Shown here: positions 39,178-50,989 of the stretch, piece by piece | Layout of the letters: every line of letters begins with the position of its first letter | Position numbering within the stretch: position 1 is the stretch's first letter | DNA from: Reticulitermes speratus | Taxonomy: Eukaryota > Arthropoda > Insecta > Blattodea > Rhinotermitidae | Direction of reading: 5' to 3' | Assembly: GCA_021186555.1 (NCBI GenBank) | Contig: JAJKFL010000007.1 | Location: forward strand, 33,531,179-33,595,178 | DNA: 64,000 bases | Translations under genes and position numbers: made by a program | The notes under the pieces: generated by a model | Database searches by the model: none | What the model saw: only the letters and a program-made list of their open reading frames with translations | Told to the model about the DNA's origin: nothing

Positions 39178-40580
39178 TGTTTGTAAGAATAATGTGAGTA
39201 TATGATTGTTGAAACTTAGTGGTGTTGTGCGTATTTGTAAGAATAATGTGAGTATATGATTGTTGAAACTTAGTGGTGTTGTGCGTATTTGTAAGAATAA
39301 TGTGAGTATATGATTGTTGAAACTTAGTGGTGTTGTGCGTATTTGTAAGAATGTGAGTATATGATTGTTGAAACTTAATGGTGTTGTGCGTATTTGTAAG
39401 AATAATGTGAGGATGTGATTGTTGAAACTTAGTGGTGTTGTGCGTATTTGTAAGAATAATGTGAGTATATGATTGTTGAAACTTAGTGGTGTTGTGCGTA
39501 TTTGTAAGAATAATGTGAGTATATGATTGTTGAAACTTAGTGGTGTTGTGCGTATTTGTAAGAATAATGTGAGTATATGATTGTTGAAACTTAGTGGTGT
39601 TGTGCGTATTTGTAAGAATAATGTGAGTATATGATTGTTGAAACTTAGTGGTGTTGTGCGTATTTGTAAGAATAATGTGAGTATATGATTGTTGAAACTT
39701 AGTGGTGTTGTGCGTATTTGTAAGAATAATGTGAGTATATGATTGTTGAAATTTAGTGGTGTTGTGCGTATTTGTAAGAATAATGTGAGTATATGATTGT
39801 TGAAACTTAGTGGTGTTGTGCGTATTTGTAAGAATAATGTGAGTATATGATTGTTGAAACTTAGTGGTGTTGTGCGTATTTGTAAGAATAATGTGAGTAT
39901 ATGATTGTTGAAACTTAGTGGTGTTGTGCGTATTTGTAAGAATAATGTGAGTATATGATTGTTGAAATTTAGTGGTGTTGTGCATATTTGTAAGAATAAT
40001 GTGAGTATATGATTGTTGAAACTTAGTGGTGTTGTGCTTATTTGTAAGAATAATGTGAGTATATGATTGTTGAAACTTAGTGGTGTTGTGCGTATTTGTA
40101 AGAATAATGTGAGTATATGATTGTTGAAACTTAGTGGTGTTGTGCGTATTTGTAAGAATAATGTGAGTATATGATTGTTGAAACTTAGTGGTGTTGTGCG
40201 TATTTGTAAGAATAATGTGAGTTTATGATTGTTGAAACTTAGTGGTGTTGTGCGTATTTGTAAGAATAATGTGAGTATATGATTGTTGAAACTTAGTGGT
40301 GTTGTGCGTATTTGTAAGAATAATGTGAGTATATGATTGTTGAAACTTAGTGGTGTTGTGCGTATTTGTAAGAATAATGTGAGTATATGATTGTTGAAAC
40401 TTAGTGGTGTTGTGCGTATTTGTAAGAATAATGTGAGTATATGATTTTTTAAACTTAATGGTGTTGTGCGTATTTGTAAGAATAATGTGAGTATATGATT
40501 GTTGAAACTTAGTGGTGTTGTGCGTATTTGTAAGAATAATGTGAGTATATGATTGTTGAAATTTAGTGATGTTGTGCGTT
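39178..40580. repeat. 54-bp satellite, about 26 copies
   Basis: Unit GTGTTGTGCGTATTTGTAAG, AATAATGTGAGTATATGATT, then GTTGAAACTTAGTG. The unit is a multiple of three, which produces a spurious 313-codon frame on the minus strand. Confidence 0.96.
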
Positions 40581-40649
40581 AATCACATTGATTTATAGGC
40601 TATTTTATGACGTTGTGTCAACTACTGAGTTTAGTGCCTTGTCTTGTAG

Positions 40650-40880
40650 ACCTAACTAACTAACCAACTAACTCCATGCAGCACAGTCCTTCTTGAGAAG
40701 CTAACAGGTCGTCAGCGAGTCAAGAAATTCCCCGCGTTTTATGGAACCCGAAGGTTCATTACCGCACTCACATCAGCCCACCTGTCCCTATCCTGAGCCA
40801 TATCAATCCAATCCATGCCACCCCTATCCCACTTCTTGAAGATCCATTTTAATATTATCCTCCTACTAGTAGCAGTAGCA
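40650..40880 (-). pseudogene. LINE 3'-end fragment
   Basis: The minus strand contains [14 protein letters not shown], then the trailer ending in a TTAGTTAGTTGG-type repeat. Confidence 0.6.
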
Positions 40881-41470
40881 ATACTAGTCTCAATTACTTA
40901 ATTACTTCCACAGTTCAATAAATAAACTTCTACAAACAGGCCGTAGTATTGGGGGGGGGGGGGGAGCTTTAAGTATTTGTGTGTGTGTGTGTGAGAACCA
41001 CATTTTGATCCTAGTCCTTCCTTTACGTTTGCGGTTAATATTTTAAATACTGCCCATGAAAAAGGGGTTTTAATTTTATAATGCCCCTAAATGCATTCAC
41101 GACGGTACGGTTCACCGAGGATGAGCATGTGAAGTATTAAATGTCCGTACGGTGTACCGAGGCAGTCATTGACGGTTTAAATAATGTAATTTGCTCATAA
41201 ACGTGTAAGATCCAGTGATGATAAATGAGAATAGTGTTTTGGCCGTGGTCGGTGCTTCTGTTATTTGACTTAATGAAGCGGTCAGTAACAACAAGAAATT
41301 TTGTTACAGAGAAACATTGTAAAGGGAAAATTACACAAAACATGTAACTGATACGTCAGGTGAATACAGCAGAAATTCAAATTTGGCGTTTTTCACTAAT
41401 TTAAATTTTTAAAACTTGTTTTTCTCCAAATAAAACACGACATTTTGAATTCCTGCCATATTGATTTTGG

Positions 41471-41680
41471 TAAGGTAAAGCAAGGTACAGCAATCCCATT
41501 ACAGGTCGTCAGGGTTCCAGGAGGTTGAGGCTCCCACATTTCTAGACAATCGGTACATGAAGGTGGTAAGGTTGTCAGCCCTACGCACCGGCCGCCTTTA
41601 CCCCGCAGGAAATATTCCTGGTACTCATTTCTGTTAGAGGCTGAGTCGACCCCAGGGCCATAGTGCGGCCGAAAGGATTT
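41471..41680 (-). mobile_element. SINE family A, partial
   Basis: Body only, with a deletion after CCCATTACAGG and no tRNA head. Confidence 0.8.
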
Positions 41681-42753
41681 TAGTGTTTTAGCTGGCGTGG
41701 TGTGTGGACTCCAGTATTTCTTTTTCATGTTGGTAAGGTAGCCAAAAAAAAACTGACTACCTATATATATACACTTACGTAACTAAATAACTCAATATGT
41801 TCAGGCTTGGGGGTGGTTAATACAAGGTTATTTGCAGCTCATCTAGTCCAGAAATTGGCAGCATTCACAAAACTCACAATCTCCAAAAAAAAAAAAAATA
41901 CACCAGTTTACTCTGGACAGTGTCACTTTAACCCAATCTGTGCTTGTTACCAGTTCCTTCTAGAATATAAATTTTTATTACTTTCATATTTTGCCCTTAT
42001 AATTATGTAAGCATTTTTTATTTATGCCACGTGTGCATCATAATGCCTATATGATATATGGTTATTTAATTACTCTGACCACAGGAGGTGTAAGATACAA
42101 ATTACGAAGGTGGTTATTACGTAATTATCTCCAAACATATATTATTTCATCTGTCATGATCCCAACAGGATTCTGTCTTCAAATGCTATACCCGGACCCC
42201 TTTGTTGCTAAGAAACACACCAATGACCTTCTTACCAACTCCAAAGTCTTATAAGCCTACTTATACTGAATACGAGGGGAATCCCATGGTTGCTTGCATA
42301 TAGAGAAGCTTAGCAACCTCTTGACCGGTCCCTCGCTTCAAATCTACTTTGGGATCATGTCAGTGCTGACAACCTATCGAATGAAAATTGTTCCGACCTT
42401 TTCTTAAGAGGACAGAATCCCAGGGCGGACTTTCTCGAATGTTTAAAAAAAATATAATGCTACGTTGATATATAACGTGTTCTCAAATTTCAGACTCTCA
42501 GAATAATGTCGTTTATCTTAGCTTTACCGAGACTACAGAAGTGGGAAATTTAGGATAAGTTTTGTATAAGGTAATTGAGAGAACCAAATGGCAGAAGTGG
42601 CACTAAGGGTAAAAGAGGAGAGTGTAGTGCTATTAGAAGTGCAGGAATTTGAGTAAGAACAAATTGAAAAAAGCATTGCTTATTGGGGACTGCATGACCA
42701 AAATTTGGCGTTCATAATAATTATCTTATCACTAAATCTGAACTTTAAAAAAA

Positions 42754-43038
42754 AGGAATCCCATTACAGGCCTGGACACGCCCTTAGGGTTCCAGGAGGT
42801 TAAGGCTCCCAGAATTTCTAGACAGTCGGCACTTGAAGGTGGTAAGGTTGTCAGCCTTACGCACCGACCGCCTTTATCCCACAGGAAATATTCCTGGTAC
42901 TCATTTCTGTTAGAGACTGTGTCGACCCCAGGGCTATAGTGCGGCCGGAAGGATTATGTCAGTAAAAAATTCCACTCGAACCCGCGACCCTCCGGCTTGT
43001 AGCGTAGTGTCTCAACCGACTACGCCACCGAGTGCTCC
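42754..43038 (-). mobile_element. SINE family A, near full length
   Basis: The head on the minus strand reads GCACTCGGTGGCGTAGTCGG; a small deletion affects the region before box B. Confidence 0.85.
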
Positions 43039-43498
43039 ACTAAATCTAAACTGGTGATATTTAATGGTTAAGTGAGTCCCGCTAAACAATTAACGCTACA
43101 TTATCTATAATTAGTCCGACAACATTGCATTCCTTATAAGTCATCATTCATTATTCTCTAACACTCCTGCAAGTTAACTTTACATACTGTGAGAAATGAC
43201 AGCGTTGTTAAATAAACACTGAAATATAGCACGAATCGGGAAGAAGAAATGCATACATCGTTGTTGAAGACTTCAAGAAAAGAGAAAACTTGATAAAACT
43301 AGTGATAGATGGGATAAGGTAATTAATTCCGTGACGACGTGAATAGGAATAAACTTTTATCAAAATTTGTCATATGGAGTAAAGCCCATGTGTCAAAGTT
43401 TTGATGAGATAACCTGAAAATCTCGGTGTAGGCAGGACAACAATACATTTATTTTAGAAAATCTGACTGGGAATTTCTCAAGATGGCGAACAATGATA

Positions 43499-43737
43499 GA
43501 CTTGATTTCAGTCTTTCGCCGCGATGTTAATTAAATCTTTGGTCTTCTGGGTTATTACACGGCTTCGTGTGGTAATTGTTTACCGACGTTTCGGGACAAC
43601 GTATCGGTCCCATCCTCACGGGTCCACTCGGACTTTTGACCCGTTAAGATGGGACCGATACGTTGTCCCGAAACGTCGGTAAACAATTACCACACGACGC
43701 CCTGTAATAACCCAGAAAACCACACATTTCAATGATA
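43499..43737. mobile_element. Inverted-repeat MITE (GACGTTTCGG family)
   Basis: Arms meet around GGGTCCACTCGGACTTTTGACCC; each arm holds GGGACCGATACGTTGTCCC (hairpin) and GAAACGTCGG. Confidence 0.87.
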
Positions 43738-44050
43738 GACTTGTCTAAATACGATTATGCTTATTCAAGTTTCATAATCATTCAATGACGCTAGGGTTTA
43801 AATGCTAACTACTGCCCAGCGAGGAGGGGCTTTAAATTGATATTAGCCTTAAGTGCATTCACAAATGTACGGTGCACCGAGGCTGGCATTAACGGGTAAT
43901 TTAGGAAAGAACAATGAGATGCACTAAATGTGAAGAAGAAATCGTTTTATCTTGCACTCCTGACACTCTTAGTCCTGCAACTTGTGGTGTTTTTGTTCGC
44001 AAGTCTCGTCTCTGTATAGACATATTTACATCAGACAGTGTTGGAAAGCC

Positions 44051-44461
44051 GCCGATCCCAGTGGCCGCGCGGTCTAAGGCGTGGGTCTTCGGCCGCTCGC
44101 TTACTAGGATCGTGGGTTCGAATCCCACCGGGGGCATGGATGTCTGTCTGTTGTGTTTGTCGTAAGGACGGTAGTATGGAACGTAAAGTGACATGAAGGA
44201 AAAAAGGATTTAAACAGTACAAAAATGGATCAAAGGGGAAAAATCCCGGACAGACAAAAAAAAAAAAATCCCACCGGGGGGCATGGATGTCTGTCTGTTG
44301 TGAGTGTTGTGTGTTGTCAGGTAGAGGTCTCTGCGACGAGCTGATCACTCGTCTAGGGGAGTCCTACCGACTGTGGTGTGTCTGAAATGTGTGTGATCAT
44401 GAAACCTCGACGGAACGAAGAGGCCCAGGCCCATATAGGGTTGTCGAGCCATTAAAAAGAA
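44051..44461 (+). mobile_element. SINE family E with an internal insertion/duplication
   Basis: Target-site duplication agtgttggaaagcc at 44037-44050 and 44462-44475. A 33-base stretch around GGCATGGATGTCTGTCTG occurs twice (about 44122-44154 and 44267-44301), separated by about 112 foreign bases ending in an A-run. Confidence 0.88.
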
Positions 44462-45083
44462 AGTGTTGGAAAGCCACTGGACGCGGTCATTAGCGAGTTT
44501 CATTCCCGAATATTTTTAAAGAATCTTTTCTTAAGATTCAAGTTAATATTACTGTCTCATGTCTCCTTTATTCTTAATGGCTTCTCCTTAAGTATTTTCC
44601 GTATAAAAAGATCTTGATTTTCATTTTGCACAAAGTGTCAATTTTGGTAATATTAAATGCCTTTTCAAACACGAAATTTCCCGTTCTGTAAGCCTTATTT
44701 TACTACAAACTTAACCAAATTCGAGTCCTTTAGGCACCAGTATTTTCCTTAGCCCTTTGTCTTCGAACATTGTTCTCACTGTTTCATAAGTAACGCACCA
44801 AAATTTAAAAGATTTGCGAACTTTCAGGCTTGCACCGCGGTGTAGTTGAGGACTTTCAACTTCTGGGATGTTACAGGGCGTAGTTTCGACGCTGCGACAG
44901 AGCACATGGTTTCCGTCTTCAAGGGATGGCGCTTCAAGACGGAACCCATGTGCTCTGTAGAAGGAGAGAAGGCGTCAGTTACTAGTAAATGACTTATTTT
45001 CTTACATTTATGGTAATATCATTCACTTGCTTCCTCGTAATGCCACTTGCTTCCGAAAGTAGGTGGAATATTACCAAAGGTGT

Positions 45084-45432
45084 CTATTCTATATCCTCGC
45101 GGAGCATAGGGCCTCCTTTCGGAGGTTACTTTGGTTGTGTGCATAGGTGTAGTGAGTGACCAGCCCACTGACCGCACAAGTTCCACTCAATCCTAATGTG
45201 ACTGCTAGAGCCATCTAGCATTCAGTCAGAAGACTTGGGTGAGAAATGGTCGCTGAATTTTGCTTACGAAACATCTAAATTCATGCTCGTAAGGTTCTTT
45301 ACATGCCCTCCGAAGGAAGTTGTGCTACGGATTTTTATCACCCTTAAAAATCCATCGACCTCGGCCGGGATCGAACCAGCGAACCTTGGGTCCAGTAGCG
45401 AGCACGCTGACCACTAGTCCACCGAGGACGAC
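45084..45432 (-). mobile_element. tRNA-derived SINE, family D
   Basis: Flanked by a perfect 12-base duplication taccaaaggtgt. The head CCTCGGTGGACTAGTGGTC is on the minus strand. Confidence 0.9.
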
Positions 45433-45652
45433 TACCAAAGGTGTAGTATATTAAAACATATCTTCCCAATTTATTATCATTTGAAAATGCTTGTTATTTC
45501 GCCAAGTGTAACATATGTGGTGAGCTGACTCAAATATTCAGCATTCATAAATCTTCCTAGTTCATGGAATGTGACGTCCTCACGGTGGTGACTATGAAGG
45601 TTGCTGTCATGTGACACGTGACACCGCGCAACACGTCGCCGGAGGACACTTT

Positions 45653-45909
45653 TATTTTCCTATGGCTCGACAGCCCCTAGGGGGCCTAGGCCTCCTCATT
45701 GTTCGAGGCTTCACGATCACACTCAGACACACCACACTCGGTAGGACTCCTCTGGACGAGTGACCAGCCCGTCGCAGAGACCTCTACCTGACAACACACA
45801 ACACTCACAAGAGACAGATATCCATGTCCCCGGCGGCATTCGAACCCGCAATCCCAGCAAGCGAGCGGTCGTAGACCCACGCCTTAGACCGCGCGGCCAC
45901 TGGGATCGG
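45653..45909 (-). mobile_element. tRNA-derived SINE, family E
   Basis: Flanked by the 13-base duplication cggaggacacttt (45640-45652 and 45910-45922). Confidence 0.9.
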
Positions 45910-45922
45910 CGGAGGACACTTT

Positions 45923-46676
45923 AGAGTACAAAATTTGGTTTTGTTTCAATACGCCGATGTTTCGACAGGACTGTATGTCTGCCGTTATGTATAAATGATG
46001 CAGAAAATCTATATTGACCGCCTCTTTTTTCCTTTCCGCGTTATTTTGCAAACTCTGAACTTTTCAACCTCTTCGAATATAATTCTTAAGACTAAGTCTT
46101 TGACTTTGTATCAATGTAAAGGACGACAGCCATTCGACTGAGGAAGCTTATCGATGGACAATGTGGACATGCCTGGAAGGTAGGCCACACTGTAAACTAT
46201 AGTCCGGGCATAGTCAACTTGCATTTATAACGCGATATTAAAATATCGGTTACAATAATAATGATAATCGCAATGGAGTACAAAATTTGAAGTTAAATTG
46301 GCGGTGACTGTGGAGATTATATTCTTATGGGATGTGACACCGTGTAGTCTGGTATATATTTCTCATGAGTAATCTTCAAACCATTGTTTCGTCTGTCTGC
46401 AGTCTGGGGGCCCTAAAATCCTGCGGAACTTTTCACGCAGCTGTGCAGGCATAAGTGACGTATGGCTGACAGAAAGTTAGCAGGTTCTGTGCACGCCCAG
46501 ATGTTTTATTGATAGTTACAGATATATCCAGCAGATGTTTTTCAAGTCCTTCTTAGATTTCCATCCCTAAATTCAAGGGGGAGCAGGACTTTATTGCATT
46601 TAGACTGCATTGAAAAGCATTTTTTTTTCTGTTAATGTGTTGCTCTATTGTAGCTTCTGCTCTTCACTGTTACGTA
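45923..46676. other. No gene recognised
   Basis: Mixed sequence with no frame, repeat or structure that I can assign. Confidence 0.5.
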
Positions 46677-46780
46677 CACACTACAAGCTTTCTTATTATC
46701 CTAGCAATAGCGCTACAATCGAGCGTGGTTGGTTGTAGCGCTATTGCTAGGATACGAAGAAAATTTATAGTATGTGTTGT
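46677..46780. repeat. Perfect 21-bp hairpin inside a longer inverted repeat
   Basis: ATCCTAGCAATAGCGCTACA at 46698 and its complement at 46733-46753 enclose a 14-base loop. Imperfect pairing continues outward through the AAGCTTTCTT and AAGAAAATTT sides to ACACACTA/TATGTGT. Confidence 0.8.
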
Positions 46781-47111
46781 ATAAAAAGTGGAAAGATACA
46801 TTTTATGTACTTGAATTTAAATTTATCAGAATAGTTTTATATCATCGAGTTGAAAATACACACAAAATAGCAGATCGAACGCACCAGAATTGTTACGCTG
46901 CGCCTATATTTTCATAATTTTTGTGACAGAATTTGACGAAGATTAACTTTCGCTTAAAGCTTGAGTTATGATGAACAGAAAAATACCAATATGAATTTAC
47001 CTGAACAAAGTTTAATATTTAGCAATCATGTCAGGCTGTCGAAATCCTCTAAGTAATAGCGGGGACGCAACTAGAGGAGATAGACTGAGATATAAAATGC
47101 TATTGTATATA

Positions 47112-47661
47112 TACAGGGTGGGTGGGAAGTAAGTAGGCATTGAGAAATGGTTATAACCTCTATATTTCCAATGCAAAGATAATGAAAATAATTGTTACAT
47201 GTACCTTTTTAAATGGCAATATGGACGCATAGTTTAAAATTGAATGTAGGCACCGGCGGCATCTGAAGGTAGCGGTCGGCATTCATGGTGTCATGCAGAA
47301 GATATGGGCCGATGACCTTAGTGGCCGTCATGCCGCACCACACGGTCACTTTTGGACGATTTTGTATCTTCTCCACCGTCACTTCGGGATCGTGTGCCGC
47401 CCAGTAATGGCAATTATGTCGATTGACGAAATCGCCGATATGGAAAACGGCCTCGTCGCTCCAGAGAATGTTTTCAAACAGTTGTGGCCAACCCTCGTGC
47501 GAACCCAGCATCAACTCCCCATATTCCATTCTGCGGTCACAGTCTTCAGGTGTCAGCTCCTGCACGTAATGCGGTTTCCACGGGCGAAAATTCAAGTCTT
47601 TCTCTAACACCGTACGTATCGACAGTTATTTAATGCCTACTTACTTCCCACCCACACTGTA
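47112..47661 (-). mobile_element. Tc1/mariner-type element, deleted, GGGTGGGTGGGAAG termini
   Basis: Termini TACAGGGTGGGTGGGAAGTA and, at the right, the complement of TACAGTGTGGGTGGGAAGTA. About 550 bases, so roughly half or more of a full element is missing. Confidence 0.85.
47209..47610 (-). pseudogene. Transposase fragment, central catalytic region
   Basis: About 130 codons. ENILWSDEAVFHIGDFVNRH then CHYWA, RPKVTVWCGMTATKVIGPYL and MNADRYLQM match the middle of insect DDE transposases of the Tc1/mariner group with a DUF4817-type N-terminus (second catalytic Asp in WSDEA). It lacks the N-terminal DNA-binding domain and the last acidic residue, and runs into the terminal repeat. Confidence 0.82.
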
Positions 47662-48123
47662 GAATGCATACACGATATTTGATCAGGCTCTTTTGGCCTG
47701 GCTGTTGACTGCGAAGGCACTATACAATCTAAATCCGCTACAGAAAGCACTGAGACTCTAAGGGGTCCGACAGTCGTATTATCTTCCTCTACTCTCAGGG
47801 GAATCTCGACCCTCTACTAAGCACAATAAAAACTCGAAACGTACCTTCGATAAATCGATTGTCATCGACTTTGTATTTCGTTAGTACCTTTACAAAACAG
47901 CATATGAGCTGCAAAAAGTTCATCATTATCGTCAATAGGTTCATCTTTTGATCCTGCGATGTGTTTGCATTTGTGTGCACAGTCATTATAATGTATAAAG
48001 TCAAGGAAATTATGACAAAGAGCGAAAACTTTCTGCTTTTAGGCGCGTTTTCATACTCGCCAAAAGCGCACGTTTCCTTCGTCATATGCGCCCGTCTGTC
48101 CGCATATATCAGCGCTGGATTAG

Positions 48124-48890
48124 GTTGCGATGAGTTGGATTGGGTTAGCTTAGTTATTTTATGTTAGGTTTGTTAAGGTTGGTTTAGGTTTGATTAGGTT
48201 AAGTTAGGTTAGGTTGGTTGGGTTAGGTTAGGTTAGGTTAGGTTAAGTTAGGTTAGGTTTGCTAAGGTTGGTTTAGGTTTGCTAAGGTTGGTTTAGGTTT
48301 GCTAAGGTTGGTTTAGGTTTGATTAGGTTAAGTTATGTTAGGTCAGGTTAGGTTAGGGTAGTTGGTTAGGTTAGCTTAGGTTAGGTTAGGTTAGGTTTGC
48401 TAAGGTTGGTTTAGGTTTGCTAAGGTTGGTTTAGGTTTGATTAGGTTAAGTTATGTTAGGTCAGGTTAGGTTAGGGTAGTTGGTTAGGTTAGCTTAGGTT
48501 AGGTTAGGTTAGGTTTGTTAAGGCTGGTTTAGGTTTGATTAGGTTAAGTTAGATTAGGTTCGTTAGGTTAGGGTAGGTTAAATTGCGTTAGTTTGGGTAA
48601 GGTTCGTTCGGGTTAATTTAGGTTACGTTGGGTTGGGGTGTGTTAGGTTATGTTATGCTAGACTGCTTTATGTGGGGTTGGGTTACACAAGGTTGGGTTA
48701 AGTTAGCTTAGGTGAGGTTTTGTTGGTTGAAGTAGGTGATGTTAATTGTATTGTGTTAATTTGTGTTTTGTTTTGCTTACGTTTACTTAGCTTGTTTGAT
48801 TTTAGGCTTTGTTATGTTAGGTTACTTAATGTTAGGTTGAGTTAGATTGTTTTAGGTTAGTTTTGGTTGATTTATATTAGTTTTGTTTAT
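48124..48890 (+). repeat. Degenerate TTAGG tract (interstitial telomere-like)
   Basis: About 770 bases dominated by AGGTTAGGTTAGGTTA, with a 20-base derivative GCTAAGGTTGGTTTAGGTTT repeated in blocks. TTAGG is the telomere repeat of most insects. Confidence 0.75.
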
Positions 48891-48930
48891 AATTGCTTTG
48901 GTTAATTCCGTTAGGAAATATTACGTTACC

Positions 48931-49324
48931 TCTTTTGCTGATACAATCAGTGTACCATGAGTGTCTTTTGCTGATACAATCAGTGTACCATGAGTGTCTT
49001 TTGCTGATACAATCAGTGTACCATGAGTGTCTTTTGCTGATACAATCAGTGTACCATGAGTATCTTTTGCTGATACAATCAGTGTACCATGAGTGTCTTT
49101 TGCTGATATAATCAGTGTACCATGAGTGTCTTTTGCTGATACAATCAGTGTACCATGAGTGTCTTTTGCTGATACAATCAGTGTACCATGAGTGTCTTTT
49201 GCTGATACAATCAGTTTACCATGGGTGTCTTTTGCTGATACAATCAGTGTACCAAGAGTGTCTTTTGCTGATACAATCAGTTTACCATGAGTGTCTTTTG
49301 CTGATACAATCAGTGAGTGTCTTC
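48931..49324. repeat. 33-bp minisatellite, about 12 copies
   Basis: Unit TCTTTTGCTGATACAATCAG then TGTACCATGAGTG. Directly follows the TTAGG tract. A multiple of three, so frames stay open. Confidence 0.95.
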
Positions 49325-49417
49325 AGTTGTATACACACATATATATGTATATATATTACAGATTTTACCCGTTTAATTGCTCATTATGTGAAAGACGCCT
49401 ATTATTTATGCTTTAAG

Positions 49418-49420
49418 TAG

Positions 49421-49454
<34 letters not shown>

Positions 49455-49483
49455 TACTTAAAGATATATATATATATATTCCT
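49418..49483. repeat. AT dinucleotide runs in a palindrome
   Basis: CTTTAAGTAGAAATAT..., long (AT)n, then ATTCTACTTAAAG. Confidence 0.85.
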
Positions 49484-50279
49484 TTTCGTGACTTTGGACG
49501 CTTATTGCGTTATATGCATCTCTTATTACGTTTCTCTCTACAGCTTTGTATTTGACAACTTGCATCTCTTTGTATAATTATCCGTAATTTGCTGTTTTGA
49601 TATTTTATGTGCTTAGCACCTATCATTATCATTATCATTATCACCATTATCATTATTACTCTTATTAATTTTCATCCTCTGTAGCTCAGTACATTAAATA
49701 TTTTAGGAGTACAAAAAATTCTTTCGATTCTCACCGTACGACGAAACATTTCTCCTAATCATCGCCTCCTGACCGCTTACGTAGCCCATGCATTCTTTGT
49801 TTCTTTAGCTTCATTTTTGTTCTGCCCTATCTTTTTCTTTTTCGTTCTTTCTCATTCCTTTTTCATTTTCGATCTCTATACGATTTTTCAGTTCTTTGTG
49901 TATACCCATCATATCGAAATGAAGACTCGACACGTCCAACAGTCTCGATCGCAGATCGTTAATCGACCTAAGCTACTTATGACATTATTACGCTCCAATC
50001 CAGTATAGATAAAGCAGGCCTCTCCGTATCTTTTTGCTCTGATAAGCCTCAATCCCAAAAGTGGCGCAACTTTCATGCCCCCGTGACGTAAGCGGCACGG
50101 ATTATTATCTTACTTATCGAATTGCTACCAGGAGTGGTTGATGGTGAGGTTATTTGGCGATGATATTTTGACTTCATAAGTTACATAGCATTGGATGAGA
50201 GGGTAAGGTAATTGAATTTAAAAATACTTAACGATTGTGGAGATGGTTGTTTGGGATTATGTCGAAGACTGTACTTGGT
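49484..50279. other. No gene recognised
   Basis: T-rich sequence with a few CATTAT runs. No gene, RNA or repeat identified. Confidence 0.5.
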
Positions 50280-50295
50280 GATGACGTGTAAAGTA

Positions 50296-50574
50296 ACGTA
50301 ACGCAACCCCATTACAGGCCTAGACAGGCCCTGAGGGGTCCAGGAGTTTGAGGCTCCCAGATTTGTAGACAGTCGGCACATGAAGGTGGTTAAGGTTGTC
50401 AGCCCTACGCACCGGCCGCCTTTACCCCCCAGGAAATATTTCTGGTACTCATTTCTGTTAGAGGCTGAGTCGACCCCAGGGCCATAGTGCGACCGAAACG
50501 ATTATGTCAAGGAATTAATTCCAATGACACCATCGGGAATCGAACCCGCGACTTTCCGGTTTGTAGCGTAGTGC
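50296..50574 (-). mobile_element. SINE family A with perfect target-site duplication
   Basis: Identical 16-base flanks gatgacgtgtaaagta at 50280-50295 and 50575-50590. The head is 5' truncated after the TACAAACCGG part. Confidence 0.92.
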
Positions 50575-50819
50575 GATGACGTGTAAAGTAGATTTGTAAT
50601 AAACGGACAAACTTGAAGGTGTGGGTATGCCATGTAAGCGTATTCATGACCTAATTTTTGGAATTATGCAAGGGAAGTAAGAAGAGAGTTGTGACGTCTT
50701 GTTACATGCTTCCTCTCACAAAATAATTTTTGATTAACGTTGTTACTTATGGTGGTATTAATAGTAGTATTAGTAGTAGCGGTGGTGGTGGTGGTGGTGG
50801 TATTGGTAGTATATGGTAA

Positions 50820-50885
50820 TATCAGTAGACTTAATAATAACTGGTATAAATACCAGTCGAAACATGTAGCTCTGTATAATAAATT
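50820..50885 (+). repeat. Hairpin plus GAAACATGTAG (decayed hammerhead-like)
   Basis: ACTGGTATAAATACCAGT forms a perfect hairpin followed by CGAAACATGTAGC. The expected CTGANGA is replaced by TTAATAA. Confidence 0.4.
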
Positions 50886-50989
50886 GAATTTAGTTGTGTT
50901 TGGAAGGATTTTGTCTTGATTTCTAGTATAAATACCATTGATTATCAACGGGAAATTTTGACAATTCCCGCCGTTGGTGATATTTCCCA

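Noticed and set aside
39044..39985. A 313-codon frame with an 18-residue repeat
   Set aside because: Product of the 54-bp satellite, a multiple of three; no start context or domain.
48893..49420. Leucine-rich repeat-like frame
   Set aside because: Translation of the 33-bp minisatellite only.
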